Assembly (NCBI RefSeq): GCF_004571025.1
Contig: NZ_SPQT01000035.1
Coordinates: 1-64,000 of the forward strand
Reading direction: 5' to 3'
Source of the DNA: Bradyrhizobium niftali
GTDB lineage: Bacteria; Pseudomonadota; Alphaproteobacteria; Rhizobiales; Xanthobacteraceae
Length of the DNA: 64,000 nt
Made by a program: the position numbers and the translations under genes. The notes under the pieces are model-generated. The model was not told the origin of the DNA. It was given only the letters and a program-made list of their open reading frames with translations, and did not search any database. Each line of letters opens with the position of its first letter. Position 1 is the stretch's first letter. Shown here piece by piece: positions 1 to 7,869 of the stretch.

Positions 1-38
1 ACTGCGCTCCCTCCCCCGCAAGGGGGAGGGAGCGCAGT
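1..38. repeat. Perfect 17-bp-arm palindrome downstream of the importer operon
   Basis: Two perfect 17-base arms flank a GCAA loop and form a very stable hairpin. It lies about 80 bases past the stop codon of the ATPase gene that ends the minus-strand operon. No T-run follows on either strand, so it is not a classic intrinsic terminator. The core (CTCCC, GCAA, GGGAG) resembles palindromes at 19632-19769 and 55027-55050, so it probably belongs to one intergenic repeat family. It may still protect or end the operon's 3' end. Confidence 0.6.
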
Positions 39-117
39 TGCGCGCGGGGCTACACCTCAGCTCATACCCACACGGTCAAATCGACAGCACACTCGCGATG
101 AAGCGGCCTGGTTGGCG

Positions 118-1092
118 CTATGTGGCGACCACCGGCTCCGCCAGCACGCACCTTGCCGCCCGGCCCGGTCCCACCTCCACATTCGCAGGCAGTTGCTCCA
201 GGCAGCGCGGCTGGGCGGCGGCGCAGCGGGGGGCGAAGGAGCAATTGTGGGGCTTTTCGGCCAGCGAGGGCGGGGTGCCGGGGATCGTCTCCAGCCGCGC
301 GCCCCGCTTGGCGCCGTGAATGGTGGAGGCAAGCAGGCCCTTGGCATAGGGGTGCACCGGCGTGCGGACGATGTCGCGCAAGGTCCCCTGCTCCACGATC
401 TGGCCGGCATACATCACCGCGACGCGGTCGCAGATCTCGATGGCGACACCGATGTCGTGGGTGACGAAAATGACGGACATCCCGAACTCGCGCCGCAGCT
501 CGCGCAGCAGCAGCAGGATCTGGATCTGCACGGTGGCATCGAGCGCGGTGGTCGGCTCGTCCGCGAGCAATATCTTGGGACGACAGGCGAGGGCCAGCGC
601 GATCATCGCGCGCTGTCGCATGCCGCCGGACATCTCGTGCGGATAGGCGTCCAGCCGGCGCCTGGCCGAGGGGATGCGCACGACCTCGAGCATTTCGAGC
701 GCGCGTGCCCTGCCCTCCGCATGAGATTTGCCTTCGTGACGCACGACGCTTTCGGCGATCTGCGCGCCGATGGTGTAGACCGGATCGAGCGCGAGCGCGG
801 GCTCCTGAAAGATCATCGACACGGTCTGGCCGCGGAACGACGAGAGCTCCTCGTCGTTCATGGCGAGAACGTCGCGCCCCAGAACGTTGACGCGGCCGGA
901 GATCTGCGTGCGCTTCTTCGGCAACAGCCGCATCAGCGCGCGCAAGGTCACGCTCTTGCCCGAGCCGGACTCGCCGAGCAGGCCCAGCACCTCGCCGTCT
1001 CCCAGCGAGAGGCTGAGATCGTTCACGGCATAGACCGTACGCTCGCCGGTGAAGCGGATGTTGAGGTCTGAGATCTCGACGAGCTTTGTCAT
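118..1092 (-). CDS. Peptide/nickel-type ABC importer ATPase (DppD/OppD-like)
   Basis: This is the cytoplasmic ATPase that powers the two permeases encoded upstream in the same operon. The 324 residues carry a Walker A motif GESGSGKS at 40-47, the signature MSGGMRQR at 154-161, and Walker B ending ADEP at 177-180. A cysteine-containing C-terminal tail (CSFAPRC...) is typical of the oligopeptide/dipeptide ATPase extension. The start codon overlaps the stop of the amidase gene as ATGA, so translation is probably coupled. It is the last gene of the operon and is separated from its partner ATPase by the amidase and a small gene, which is not the usual D-F adjacency. Family assignment is firm; the substrate is unknown, although the amidase suggests an amide or peptide. 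Confidence 0.93.
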   Translation of the reverse strand: MTKLVEISDLNIRFTGERTVYAVNDLSLSLGDGEVLGLLGESGSGKSVTLRALMRLLPKKRTQISGRVNVLGRDVLAMNDEELSSFRGQTVSMIFQEPALALDPVYTIGAQIAESVVRHEGKSHAEGRARALEMLEVVRIPSARRRLDAYPHEMSGGMRQRAMIALALACRPKILLADEPTTALDATVQIQILLLLRELRREFGMSVIFVTHDIGVAIEICDRVAVMYAGQIVEQGTLRDIVRTPVHPYAKGLLASTIHGAKRGARLETIPGTPPSLAEKPHNCSFAPRCAAAQPRCLEQLPANVEVGPGRAARCVLAEPVVAT

Positions 1093-2504
1093 GACGGCAG
1101 TTTCGGCAATCGATCGTGGTAGTCGGTGACGCGCTGGAACGCCGCGCCGATGGTGAGCAGGGTCGCTTCATCGAAGGAGCGGCCGATCAGCTGCATGCCA
1201 ACAGGCAGGCCACTCTTGGTGAAGCCGGACGGCACGGTCAGCGACGGCAGGCCGAGGAAATTCACCGGACGGGTGAACAGCGTCAGCCGCTGCAACAACG
1301 CCGGCGCGTTCGGCCCGCCGCCGACGTCGCTCTCCTCGATCGTCGGCGCCGGCACGGGCGACGCCGGCGCGATCACCGCATCGACGCCGGCGGTTGCGGC
1401 ATTGTGCGCGGCGAGCGCAGGGCCACGCCAGCGCATCGCCTCGAGATAGGTGATGGCGGGCACGGCAAGCCCGTTCTGAAGCCGCATCAGCACCTGAGGG
1501 CCATAATCCTGCGGGCGCTCGATCATCCAGCGCTTGTGGAAGGCGGCGGCTTCCGCCGCGAGCACGAGCTGGCTTGCCGCTTGCAATTGCCGCTGATCGG
1601 GCAGCTCGACCTTGACGATGTCGGCGCCCTCGCGCTTGAGCACCGCGATGGTCTCATCCAGCACTCGCGCGACCTCGCCGTCGAGATCGTCGACGTAGAA
1701 GGACGCGGGGACGCCGATCTTGAGGCCTTTCAGCGAGCCTTTGGTCGCTGCAACATAGTCAGACAGCGGCTCGTGGCTCGCGGTCGAATCCTCGGGATCG
1801 GGACCGGCCATCAGCGCCAGCAGCAACGCACAGTCCTCGGCGGTGCGGGCAAGCGGGCCGACCGTGTCGAGCGATTGCGACAGCGGCATCGCGCCGGCGC
1901 GGCTGACGCGGCTCCAGGTGGTCTTCAATCCCGTGACGCCGCAGAAATGCGCGGGCATGCGGATCGAGCCGCCGGTGTCAGAGCCCAGCGCCGCATAGGT
2001 CAGGCGCGCGGCAACCGCCGAGCCGGAGCCCGAGGACGAGCCGCCGGTGATATGCGCGACGTTCCAGGGATTGCGCACCGGACCGTAATGGGCGTTATGC
2101 CCGGTCGGTCCATAGGCGAATTCGGCGAGGTGCAGCGTGCCGAGGCGGACCTGGCCGGCATCCTTCAGCCGCTGCAGGGCGGTGGAGGTCGTTGTCGCGA
2201 CGAAATCGCGGCGGATCAGCGAGCCGCAGGTCGAGACCTTGCCGGCGTCGTAATACATGTCCTTGTGCGCGAGCGGCACGCCATGCAGCGGTCCGCGCAC
2301 CTCGCCCTTGGCCAGCTCGGCATCGGCCGCCTCGGCCGCTTTCAGCGCCGCCTCCGATTCGATCGACATGAAGGCGTTGAGATGCGGCTGCCACTGCGCG
2401 ATGCGGTGCAGCAGCGCGCGCGTCACCTCATGGGAGGACACCTGCTTCATCGCGATCGCACGCGCGACCTCGGTGAGCGTCATCAATGCAGGTTCGGTGC
2501 TCAT
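1089..2504 (-). CDS. Amidase-signature hydrolase inside the peptide importer operon
   Basis: This 471-residue protein belongs to the amidase signature family, which hydrolyses C-N amide bonds. The Ser-cisSer-Lys triad can be placed: Lys81 in GVPLAHK, the cis-serine at Ser156 in GGSSSGSGS, and the nucleophile Ser180 in DTGGS. The 24-residue spacing between the two serines fits the family. Both ends overlap neighbours by ATGA (the small gene at 2501, the ATPase at 1092), so it is made together with the importer. No signal peptide is seen, so it should act in the cytoplasm on imported substrate. GatA is unlikely because no gatB is nearby. AtzE-like, allophanate-hydrolase-like or peptide-amidase activities all remain possible. 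Confidence 0.92.
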   Translation of the reverse strand: MSTEPALMTLTEVARAIAMKQVSSHEVTRALLHRIAQWQPHLNAFMSIESEAALKAAEAADAELAKGEVRGPLHGVPLAHKDMYYDAGKVSTCGSLIRRDFVATTTSTALQRLKDAGQVRLGTLHLAEFAYGPTGHNAHYGPVRNPWNVAHITGGSSSGSGSAVAARLTYAALGSDTGGSIRMPAHFCGVTGLKTTWSRVSRAGAMPLSQSLDTVGPLARTAEDCALLLALMAGPDPEDSTASHEPLSDYVAATKGSLKGLKIGVPASFYVDDLDGEVARVLDETIAVLKREGADIVKVELPDQRQLQAASQLVLAAEAAAFHKRWMIERPQDYGPQVLMRLQNGLAVPAITYLEAMRWRGPALAAHNAATAGVDAVIAPASPVPAPTIEESDVGGGPNAPALLQRLTLFTRPVNFLGLPSLTVPSGFTKSGLPVGMQLIGRSFDEATLLTIGAAFQRVTDYHDRLPKLPS

Positions 2505-2698
2505 TTCGACACCTTCTGCGTCTGCGCGAGCACATACGAAGACGGCTCGAGGTCGAACGGCAGCGTGCCGGCGATGACGGCGAAGCCTTCGAAGGCGGGT
2601 CCGATGGAGTTGGAGATGCGCGTTGCGATCTCGTCATCCACGGCAACGCCGGCGATCTGCGCCATGGGCCTGATCTCTTTTGGTGTCGGTCTTGTCAT
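2501..2698 (-). CDS. Small GatC/AtzG-like protein paired with the amidase
   Basis: This 65-residue protein sits between an ABC ATPase and the amidase, with ATGA overlaps on both sides (start within the stop of the ATPase gene, stop within the amidase start). Such coupling argues strongly that it is translated. The sequence reads as two short helices followed by a loop rich in Pro/Phe/Leu (GTLPFDLEPSSY). This recalls the small AtzG/GatC-type subunits (DUF4089-like) that wrap around amidases such as AtzE. That match is my recognition of the pattern, not a search result. If right, it would stabilise or complete the amidase as a heteromeric complex. Alternatively it is an unrelated small protein. 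Confidence 0.7.
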   Translation of the reverse strand: MTRPTPKEIRPMAQIAGVAVDDEIATRISNSIGPAFEGFAVIAGTLPFDLEPSSYVLAQTQKVSK

Positions 2699-3756
2699 GC
2701 GATTTCCCCTGCGGGCGCGCGGCTATGGCCTGAACCCGGAATAGCCATGTAGCACGCGGCCTCGTGGCCCATTGTATCGACCGCCGTGAGCTTTGGTGCG
2801 GCATTTGCGCAGAGCGGCTCCGCAAACGCGCAGCGCGTGTGGAAGCGGCAGCCCGAGGGCGGATCGATCGGATTGGGCGGATCGCCGGTGATCGGCGGTT
2901 TTTCCGTACGCCTGTCAGGATCCGAGGACGGCATCGCCGCAAGAAGCGCGCGCGTATAGGGATGCGCAGGGCTATCCCAGACCTGGTCGACCGGGCCGAG
3001 CTCGACGACCTCGCCGAGATACATCACCAGCACGCGATCACTGATGTAACGCACGACGTTGAGATCGTGGCTGATGAAGAGATAGGTCAAGCCGAACTCG
3101 CGCTTGAGATCGGCAAGGAGGTTGAGCACCTGCGCCTCGACGGATTTGTCGAGCGCGGAGACGGCTTCGTCGAGGATCACCAGCCGCGGCGACAGCGCCA
3201 GCGCCCGCGCGATGTTGACGCGCTGGCGCTGGCCGCCGGAAATCTCGTGCGGGTAGCGGTTGGCGAAGTTTTCCGGGCGCAGGCCGACCTTGCCGAGCAG
3301 CTCGCGCGCCAGCGCCCTCGCCGTGCCATCGGCCATGCCGTGGACCTTCGGGCCGAAGGCGATGGATTCCTCGATCGTCAGGCGCGGATTGAGCGAGGCA
3401 TAGGAATCCTGGAACACCATCTGCATGCCGCGGCGCAGCTCGCGCAGCGACAGCGCCTGGCCGACGGTCATGCCGTCATAGACGATGTCGCCGTCATCGC
3501 GCGGCATCAGATGCATCAGGAGGCGCGCGGTGGTCGACTTGCCGCAGCCGGACTCGCCGACGATGCCGACGGTCTCGCCCTTGGCGACGGAGAAGGAGAC
3601 GTTGTCGACCGCACGCACGGTGCGTTTCGCGGCGAACAATCCGCCGCGGACGGGGAAGTGCTTGGTCAGGCCGTTGACCTGGAGCAGCGGCTGCGCGACG
3701 CCGCCGCGGTCCTCGACCGGCTCAAGCATTTCAACAGATGTATCGCTCTCACTCAT
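2695..3756 (-). CDS. Peptide/nickel-type ABC importer ATPase (DppF/OppF-like)
   Basis: This is the second ATPase of the importer, 353 residues. Walker A is GESGCGKST at 67-75, the signature SGGQRQR at 173-179, and Walker B VILDEA at 193-198 with LDEAVSALD. The C-terminal extension holds two cysteines (GCRFHTRCAFAEPLC), as in the DppF/OppF oligopeptide family. It follows the DppC-like permease gene by 3 bases and overlaps the small amidase-partner gene by ATGA. The Walker B ends in DEA rather than DEP, which is common in the F-type subunit. It should form a heterodimer with the DppD-like ATPase at 118-1092. Confidence 0.93.
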   Translation of the reverse strand: MSESDTSVEMLEPVEDRGGVAQPLLQVNGLTKHFPVRGGLFAAKRTVRAVDNVSFSVAKGETVGIVGESGCGKSTTARLLMHLMPRDDGDIVYDGMTVGQALSLRELRRGMQMVFQDSYASLNPRLTIEESIAFGPKVHGMADGTARALARELLGKVGLRPENFANRYPHEISGGQRQRVNIARALALSPRLVILDEAVSALDKSVEAQVLNLLADLKREFGLTYLFISHDLNVVRYISDRVLVMYLGEVVELGPVDQVWDSPAHPYTRALLAAMPSSDPDRRTEKPPITGDPPNPIDPPSGCRFHTRCAFAEPLCANAAPKLTAVDTMGHEAACYMAIPGSGHSRAPAGEIA

Positions 3757-3759
3757 GGC

Positions 3760-4662
3760 CTAGTTCCTGATGTCCATGGCGCTACGCAGGCCGTCCGAGA
3801 GCAGGTTGAAGCAGATCGAGACCGCGAAGATCATCGCGCCGGGAAGCGCGGCGACCCAGGGATTGACGTAGATCGCGGTACGCAAGGTGTTCAGCATCAG
3901 GCCCCATTCCGGCTCCGGCGGCTTGGTGCCGAGGCCGAGGAAGGAGAGACCGGCGGCCAAAATCATCGAGACCGAGATCAGGCTGGTGGCATAGACGAAG
4001 ATGGCGCCCAGCACGTTGCCGAGGATATGCACGCGCATGATGGTGAAGGCTCCGGCACCCGAGGCGCGCGCGGCCTCGACGAAATCCATGTTGCGCACGC
4101 CGGTGGTGACGCTTTCGGCGACGCGAGTGATCTGCGGCACGAACACGACGGTCAAAGACACGATGGAATTGAGGATGCCCGCTCCCAACGCGCCGGAGAT
4201 CGCGATCGCCAGCAGCACGGACGGAAAGGCGTAGAAGACGTCGATCGTGCGCATGATCGCGGTGTTGAGCTTGCCGCCGACATAACCTGCGACGAGGCCG
4301 AGCGAAGTGCCGATGCAGAAGGCAAGGATGACGGGCAGGATGCCGATGAGGAGCGACAGCCGCCCGCCATAGATCAGCCGCGCCAGCATGTCGCGGCCGA
4401 GCTCGTCGGTGCCCAGCGGGTATCCGACTGTGCCGATGTGCCGGAGGCGGCGGATCATCGAGCCCTTGTATGGGTCTTCCAGACCCAGCCACGGCGCCAG
4501 GATCGCTGACAGGAAGATCAGCAGCAGCACCAGCGCGCAGGCCATGCTGACCTTGTCGCGCATGATGCGGCGGCCGACGGTGGCCCAATAGCCGCGCGCC
4601 TTGGTCGCCGGCGCGGCCTGGAGCGCGGCATCGCTGGTCGCGGACAACGGAAGCTCGCTCAT
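3760..4662 (-). CDS. Peptide-type ABC importer permease (DppC-like)
   Basis: This inner-membrane permease of about 300 residues has an N-terminal cytoplasmic tail and a first membrane helix near residue 40. The DppC-type periplasmic motif GTDELGRDMLARLIYGGR and the EAARASGA coupling loop (EAA motif) are present. The frame stays open further upstream, but those codons lie in a palindromic intergenic repeat (4679-4800). I therefore start at ATG 4662, giving MSELPLSATS. It lies downstream of the DppB-like permease, separated by that repeat, and is followed after 3 bases by the DppF-like ATPase. It should pair with the DppB-like permease. Confidence 0.92.
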   Translation of the reverse strand: MSELPLSATSDAALQAAPATKARGYWATVGRRIMRDKVSMACALVLLLIFLSAILAPWLGLEDPYKGSMIRRLRHIGTVGYPLGTDELGRDMLARLIYGGRLSLLIGILPVILAFCIGTSLGLVAGYVGGKLNTAIMRTIDVFYAFPSVLLAIAISGALGAGILNSIVSLTVVFVPQITRVAESVTTGVRNMDFVEAARASGAGAFTIMRVHILGNVLGAIFVYATSLISVSMILAAGLSFLGLGTKPPEPEWGLMLNTLRTAIYVNPWVAALPGAMIFAVSICFNLLSDGLRSAMDIRN

Positions 4663-4678
4663 TGCCGCAATTTCCAAT

Positions 4679-4800
4679 GTCGTCCCGGCGAAGGCCGGGA
4701 CCCATATCCACGAAAGGTAGTTTGGCGAGGGCTCGTGGTTGCCGTCTCGTCCCACAACCGCTTACTGGGGTTATCGGTCCCGGCCTTCGCCGGGACGACA
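4679..4800. repeat. Intergenic palindromic repeat, family A (copy 1)
   Basis: A perfect 24-base inverted repeat frames about 70 bases of unrelated sequence. The left arm begins GTCGTCCCGGCGAAGG and the right arm ends CTTCGCCGGGACGAC. The same element recurs at 9495-9615 and, with a degenerate right arm, at 46716-46858. It lies between the dppB-like and dppC-like genes, inside an otherwise compact operon. The transcript could fold into a long hairpin here. Confidence 0.85.
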
Positions 4801-4824
4801 CTGAATGTGTGGCACCTCATCCCG

Positions 4825-5778
4825 CTAGCCCCGCTTGATGCGCGGGTCGATCGCGGCTTGCGCGATGTCGACCAGCAGGTTGAGGAAGACGAAGAACAGC
4901 GCCAGGATCAGGATCGTGCCCTGGAGCAGCGGCAGGTCGCGCTGGAAGATCGCCGAATTGAGCAGGAAGCCCGAGCCCGGCCAGGAGAACACGGTCTCGA
5001 TCAGGATCGAGCCGCCGAGCATGTAGCCGAGCTGAAGCCCCATCACGGCGAGCGCGGTGGGCGCGGCGTTCTTGATGACGTGACGGAACACGCCGGTTTC
5101 GTGCAGGCCTTTTGCGCGCAACGCCTCGACGAAATCCTGCGAGAGGATGTCGCCGGTGAGCGCGCGCACGGTGCGGGTGACGATGCCCATCGGGATCACC
5201 GAGGTCGTGATCGCCGGCAGCACCAGGTATTTCAGATGCGCCCAGTCCCAGGCCCAGGAGTTGGAGCCGTTCGGCCCGGCGCCGACCGCCGGCAGCCAGT
5301 TCAGCTGCACCGAGAAGATGATGACCAGCACCATGCCGAGCCAGTAATGCGGCACCGAGACGCCGGCGATGGCGAAGGAGGTCGCCACCTTGTCGATCCA
5401 GGTCTCGCGGAAATATCCGGCGATCAGGCCGAGCAGGATGCCCATCGTAAAGCCGATGATGGCGGCCGCAATCGCGAGCGTGACGGTGTTGCTGACCGCG
5501 CGCATGACCTCGGCGAGCACCGGACGGCCCGTGGCAATGGAGTTGCCGAGATCGCCGTGGAGCGCGCGCAGCAGCCAAAGACCGAACTGCACCGGCAGCG
5601 GCCGGTCGAAGCCGTAGGCGGCGCGGAGCTGCGCCGCGAGCTCCTGCGAGGCGTCGGCCGGCAGCACGGCAACGAGCGGATCACCCGGCGTGATGTGCAC
5701 GAGCAGAAAGCACACCAGCGCCACGCTGATGACGATCGGGATGACATAGACGATGCGTCTGGCGATATAGGCGAGCAC
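4825..5778 (-). CDS. Peptide-type ABC importer permease (DppB-like)
   Basis: This 317-residue inner-membrane permease has six predicted membrane segments. The first is at about residues 9-27 (MLAYIARRIVYVIPIVISVA). The DppB N-terminal hallmark HITPGDP follows at about 29-35, and the EALRAKGL coupling loop is near the C-terminal third. The start ATG 5778 is the standard family start. The gene is separated from the upstream binding-protein gene by 232 bases that hold a compound repeat, and from the DppC-like gene by a family A repeat. It should form the translocation pore with the DppC-like protein. Confidence 0.93.
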   Translation of the reverse strand: MLAYIARRIVYVIPIVISVALVCFLLVHITPGDPLVAVLPADASQELAAQLRAAYGFDRPLPVQFGLWLLRALHGDLGNSIATGRPVLAEVMRAVSNTVTLAIAAAIIGFTMGILLGLIAGYFRETWIDKVATSFAIAGVSVPHYWLGMVLVIIFSVQLNWLPAVGAGPNGSNSWAWDWAHLKYLVLPAITTSVIPMGIVTRTVRALTGDILSQDFVEALRAKGLHETGVFRHVIKNAAPTALAVMGLQLGYMLGGSILIETVFSWPGSGFLLNSAIFQRDLPLLQGTILILALFFVFLNLLVDIAQAAIDPRIKRG

Positions 5779-5811
5779 GTTTGGTTACTCAGGTTAGTGC
5801 GTAAATATCTC

Positions 5812-5992
5812 GATCGTCATGGCCGGGCTTGTCCCGGCCATCCACGTTCTTCTTACTCCGTCATTCCGGGGCGATGCGTAGCATCGAACCCGGAATCTCG
5901 AGATTCCGGGTTCGCCCTTCGGGCGCCCCGGAATGACCGAGCAAGTGGATAGACGTGGATGCCCGGGTCAAGCCCGGGCATGACGCGTGGAT
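5812..5992. repeat. Compound palindromic repeat, family B
   Basis: This gap between the binding-protein gene and the dppB-like gene is filled by nested palindromes. One is TCATGGCCGGGCTTGTCCCG, mirrored by CCCGGGTCAAGCCCGGGCAT near 5970. Another is ATTCCGGGGCG with CGCCCCGGAAT. A third, inside it, is CCCGGAATCTCGAGATTCCGGG, centred near 5900 (a 22-base perfect palindrome given here only by its half CCCGGAATCTC). Together they form a long imperfect hairpin. In a peptide-importer operon this position could lower permease expression relative to the binding protein. Confidence 0.75.
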
Positions 5993-6010
5993 AGAGCGAG
6001 GGCCACCTGA

Positions 6011-7669
6011 CTAATTCATCGACACCAGCGAGAAGTCGATGAACCAGCTCTTCGGCTGCACGACGCCGGTCACCTTCGGGCTGATGGCGCGCGGGCCGAC
6101 GTCGTGGGCGACGTAGAGGAAGGCGGCGTCGTCGACGGAGGCTGCGTGCAGCTCGGCGAGCGCGGCATCACGCGCGGAGGGGTCGAAAGTCTGGCGCGCT
6201 TTCTTCACCAGCTCGTCGAACTTGGGATTGTTGATGAAGCCCCAATTGTTCGAGACCGGCGGCGCCATGCCCGATTGCAGGAAGCGCACCAGCGCGAAGA
6301 ACGGGTCCATCGCCGCATAAGTGACGTTGGTCGCGTTCGAGCCGTTGGCGCTGGGATCCTTGGCGCCACGGCGCCAGTTGGTGAACAGCGTGTTCCACTC
6401 GATGACGTCGAGCTTCACGTCGAAATAGCATTCGGCGAGCGCCTGCTGGAGATACTCGTTCATCGGCAGCGGCTGCATCTGGCCCGAGCCCGACGCCGAG
6501 GTCTGGATCTTCACCTCGAGCTTCTTGTTCGGGCCGAACCCGGCCTCCTGCATCAGCTTTTGCGCTGCCGGCTTGTCATACTTGATCTGGAAGGTCGGAC
6601 TGCCGCGCCAGGGATGGCCGGGCTCGAACGTGCCGCTCGCCGGCACCATGAGCCCTGCGAGCAGGCCGTCCTTGAGGCCTTCACGGTCGACGCAGAGGTT
6701 TGCCGCCTTGCGCACGCGGATGTCGTTCCAGGGCGAGCCCTCGACGCGCGAGAACTGCCACGGCCAGACATGCGGCTGCTCGTTGGCGTAGAGCTTGAAG
6801 CCGCGCTGCTTGAGCTCGGGCAACGCGTCCGGCGCCGGCGCCTCGACCCAATCGACCTGCCCCGAGAGTAGCGCCGCGGTGCGCGCATTCGCCTCCGGCA
6901 TCGGCAAAAGCACCATCTTGTCGACCTTGGGCACGCGATCCTTGTTCCAGTAGCTCGCGTTCTTCACCAGCTCGAGCCGCTCGCGCGGAGTGAAGCTCGC
7001 CATCTTCCACGGGCCGGTGCCCGCGGCGTCCTTGGCGAACGCGGTCCAGGCGGCCTGCGACTTCGCCTTGGCGTCGGCACCTTCGGCGTTGTCATAGAAA
7101 TGCTGCCACTTCGCCGGGCTCGCCATGAACAGGTTGGTGAGGTTGATCGGCAGGAAGCTGTCGGGCTCCTTGGTGGTGAGCTCGACCGTCATGTCGTCGA
7201 TCTTCTTGGCGGAGGCCAGCGTCGGCATGCGCGAGGCGGTGACGCCGACCTGGCTGGCGTCGAACTGCGGCGCATCCTGCTTCAGCACCTTCTCGACGTT
7301 CCACACCACGGCATCGGCATTGAACGGCGAGCCGTCATGGAAGGTCACGCCGGGGCGCAGCTTGAAGGTCCATTTGGTCTTGTCGGCATCGTCGACCTTC
7401 CACTCGGTCGCAAGGCCCGGGATTACCACGCTCGCCTTGTCGGCCGAGGACAGGTCCCAGCCGGTCAGCGCGTCATACATGGTGAGGCCGGTGAAGCGGT
7501 TGCCTTCAAAACCCTGATCGGGCTGGCCCAATGTGCGCGGAATATCGGCAGCGGTCATGCCGATGCGCAGCACGGTGTCGGCACTGGCCACGCGCGGCCA
7601 TGCGGCCGCGCTGCCGAGCGCCAGCAACGCGATCAGCGCCGCGCGGGTCTTGTTTTTCTTGATCAGCAT
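6011..7669 (-). CDS. Family 5 (peptide-type) ABC solute-binding protein 1
   Basis: This 552-residue periplasmic binding protein captures the importer's substrate. The signal peptide is MLIKKNKTRAALIALLALGS followed by ...VASA. The mature part carries the family landmarks: GLATEWKVDDADKTKWTFKL, GVTFHDGSPFNADAV and TGPWKM. The open frame extends upstream to 7723, but I choose ATG 7669, which has a GAGGA ribosome site and directly gives the signal peptide. It is the first gene of the minus-strand operon. It is clearly paralogous to the divergent gene at 7870: both begin after the leader with DTVLRIG / ETVVRYG and keep GQPD and GLATEWKVDDADKTKW. A sigma-54-like promoter lies about 50 bases upstream. 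Confidence 0.93.
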   Translation of the reverse strand: MLIKKNKTRAALIALLALGSAAAWPRVASADTVLRIGMTAADIPRTLGQPDQGFEGNRFTGLTMYDALTGWDLSSADKASVVIPGLATEWKVDDADKTKWTFKLRPGVTFHDGSPFNADAVVWNVEKVLKQDAPQFDASQVGVTASRMPTLASAKKIDDMTVELTTKEPDSFLPINLTNLFMASPAKWQHFYDNAEGADAKAKSQAAWTAFAKDAAGTGPWKMASFTPRERLELVKNASYWNKDRVPKVDKMVLLPMPEANARTAALLSGQVDWVEAPAPDALPELKQRGFKLYANEQPHVWPWQFSRVEGSPWNDIRVRKAANLCVDREGLKDGLLAGLMVPASGTFEPGHPWRGSPTFQIKYDKPAAQKLMQEAGFGPNKKLEVKIQTSASGSGQMQPLPMNEYLQQALAECYFDVKLDVIEWNTLFTNWRRGAKDPSANGSNATNVTYAAMDPFFALVRFLQSGMAPPVSNNWGFINNPKFDELVKKARQTFDPSARDAALAELHAASVDDAAFLYVAHDVGPRAISPKVTGVVQPKSWFIDFSLVSMN

Positions 7670-7718
7670 CGTCTCAGTCCTCTTCCGGCTTTCAATGACT
7701 AATTTTGATGCAAACGTA

Positions 7719-7734
7719 TGCAATGGCTATGCCA
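7719..7734 (-). promoter_or_regulatory. Sigma-54-type -24/-12 promoter for the importer operon
   Basis: The minus strand reads TGGCATAGCCATTGCA. Against the consensus TGGCACG-N4-TTGCA this matches TGGCA, TTGC and the final A, and keeps GG and GC exactly ten bases apart. A start site about 12 bases downstream would leave a leader of roughly 38 bases before ATG 7669. It faces a second site of the same kind at 7819-7834. This is sequence matching only; no enhancer-binding site could be assigned with confidence. Confidence 0.6.
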
Positions 7735-7818
7735 ATGGGGAAACTTTTTCTGCAAATTGCCCCTGCGACGACAAGTCTTTGTGATCACGTGTCGGCAAAG
7801 GCACCGTCCTGCCTATTC

Positions 7819-7834
7819 TGGCATCAAGATTGCA
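7819..7834 (+). promoter_or_regulatory. Sigma-54-type -24/-12 promoter for the divergent binding protein
   Basis: TGGCATCAAGATTGCA matches the sigma-54 consensus at TGGCA and TTGCA, with GG and GC ten bases apart. The predicted transcription start near 7845 leaves about 25 bases before ATG 7870, enough for the GGGAG ribosome site at about 7857-7861. The palindrome GTGATCAC at 7781-7788 and the overlapping CACGTG at 7786-7791 lie upstream and could bind a regulator. The two head-to-head sites suggest one activator could serve both operons. Confidence 0.6.
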
Positions 7835-7869
7835 AGTTTGGCCTTGAAATCCCCTGGGAGCTTTGGGCC

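Noticed and set aside
1089..2504. Amidase as GatA of a glutamyl-tRNA amidotransferase
   Set aside because: No gatB is nearby, and it sits within a transporter operon. The small partner is only GatC-like in shape.
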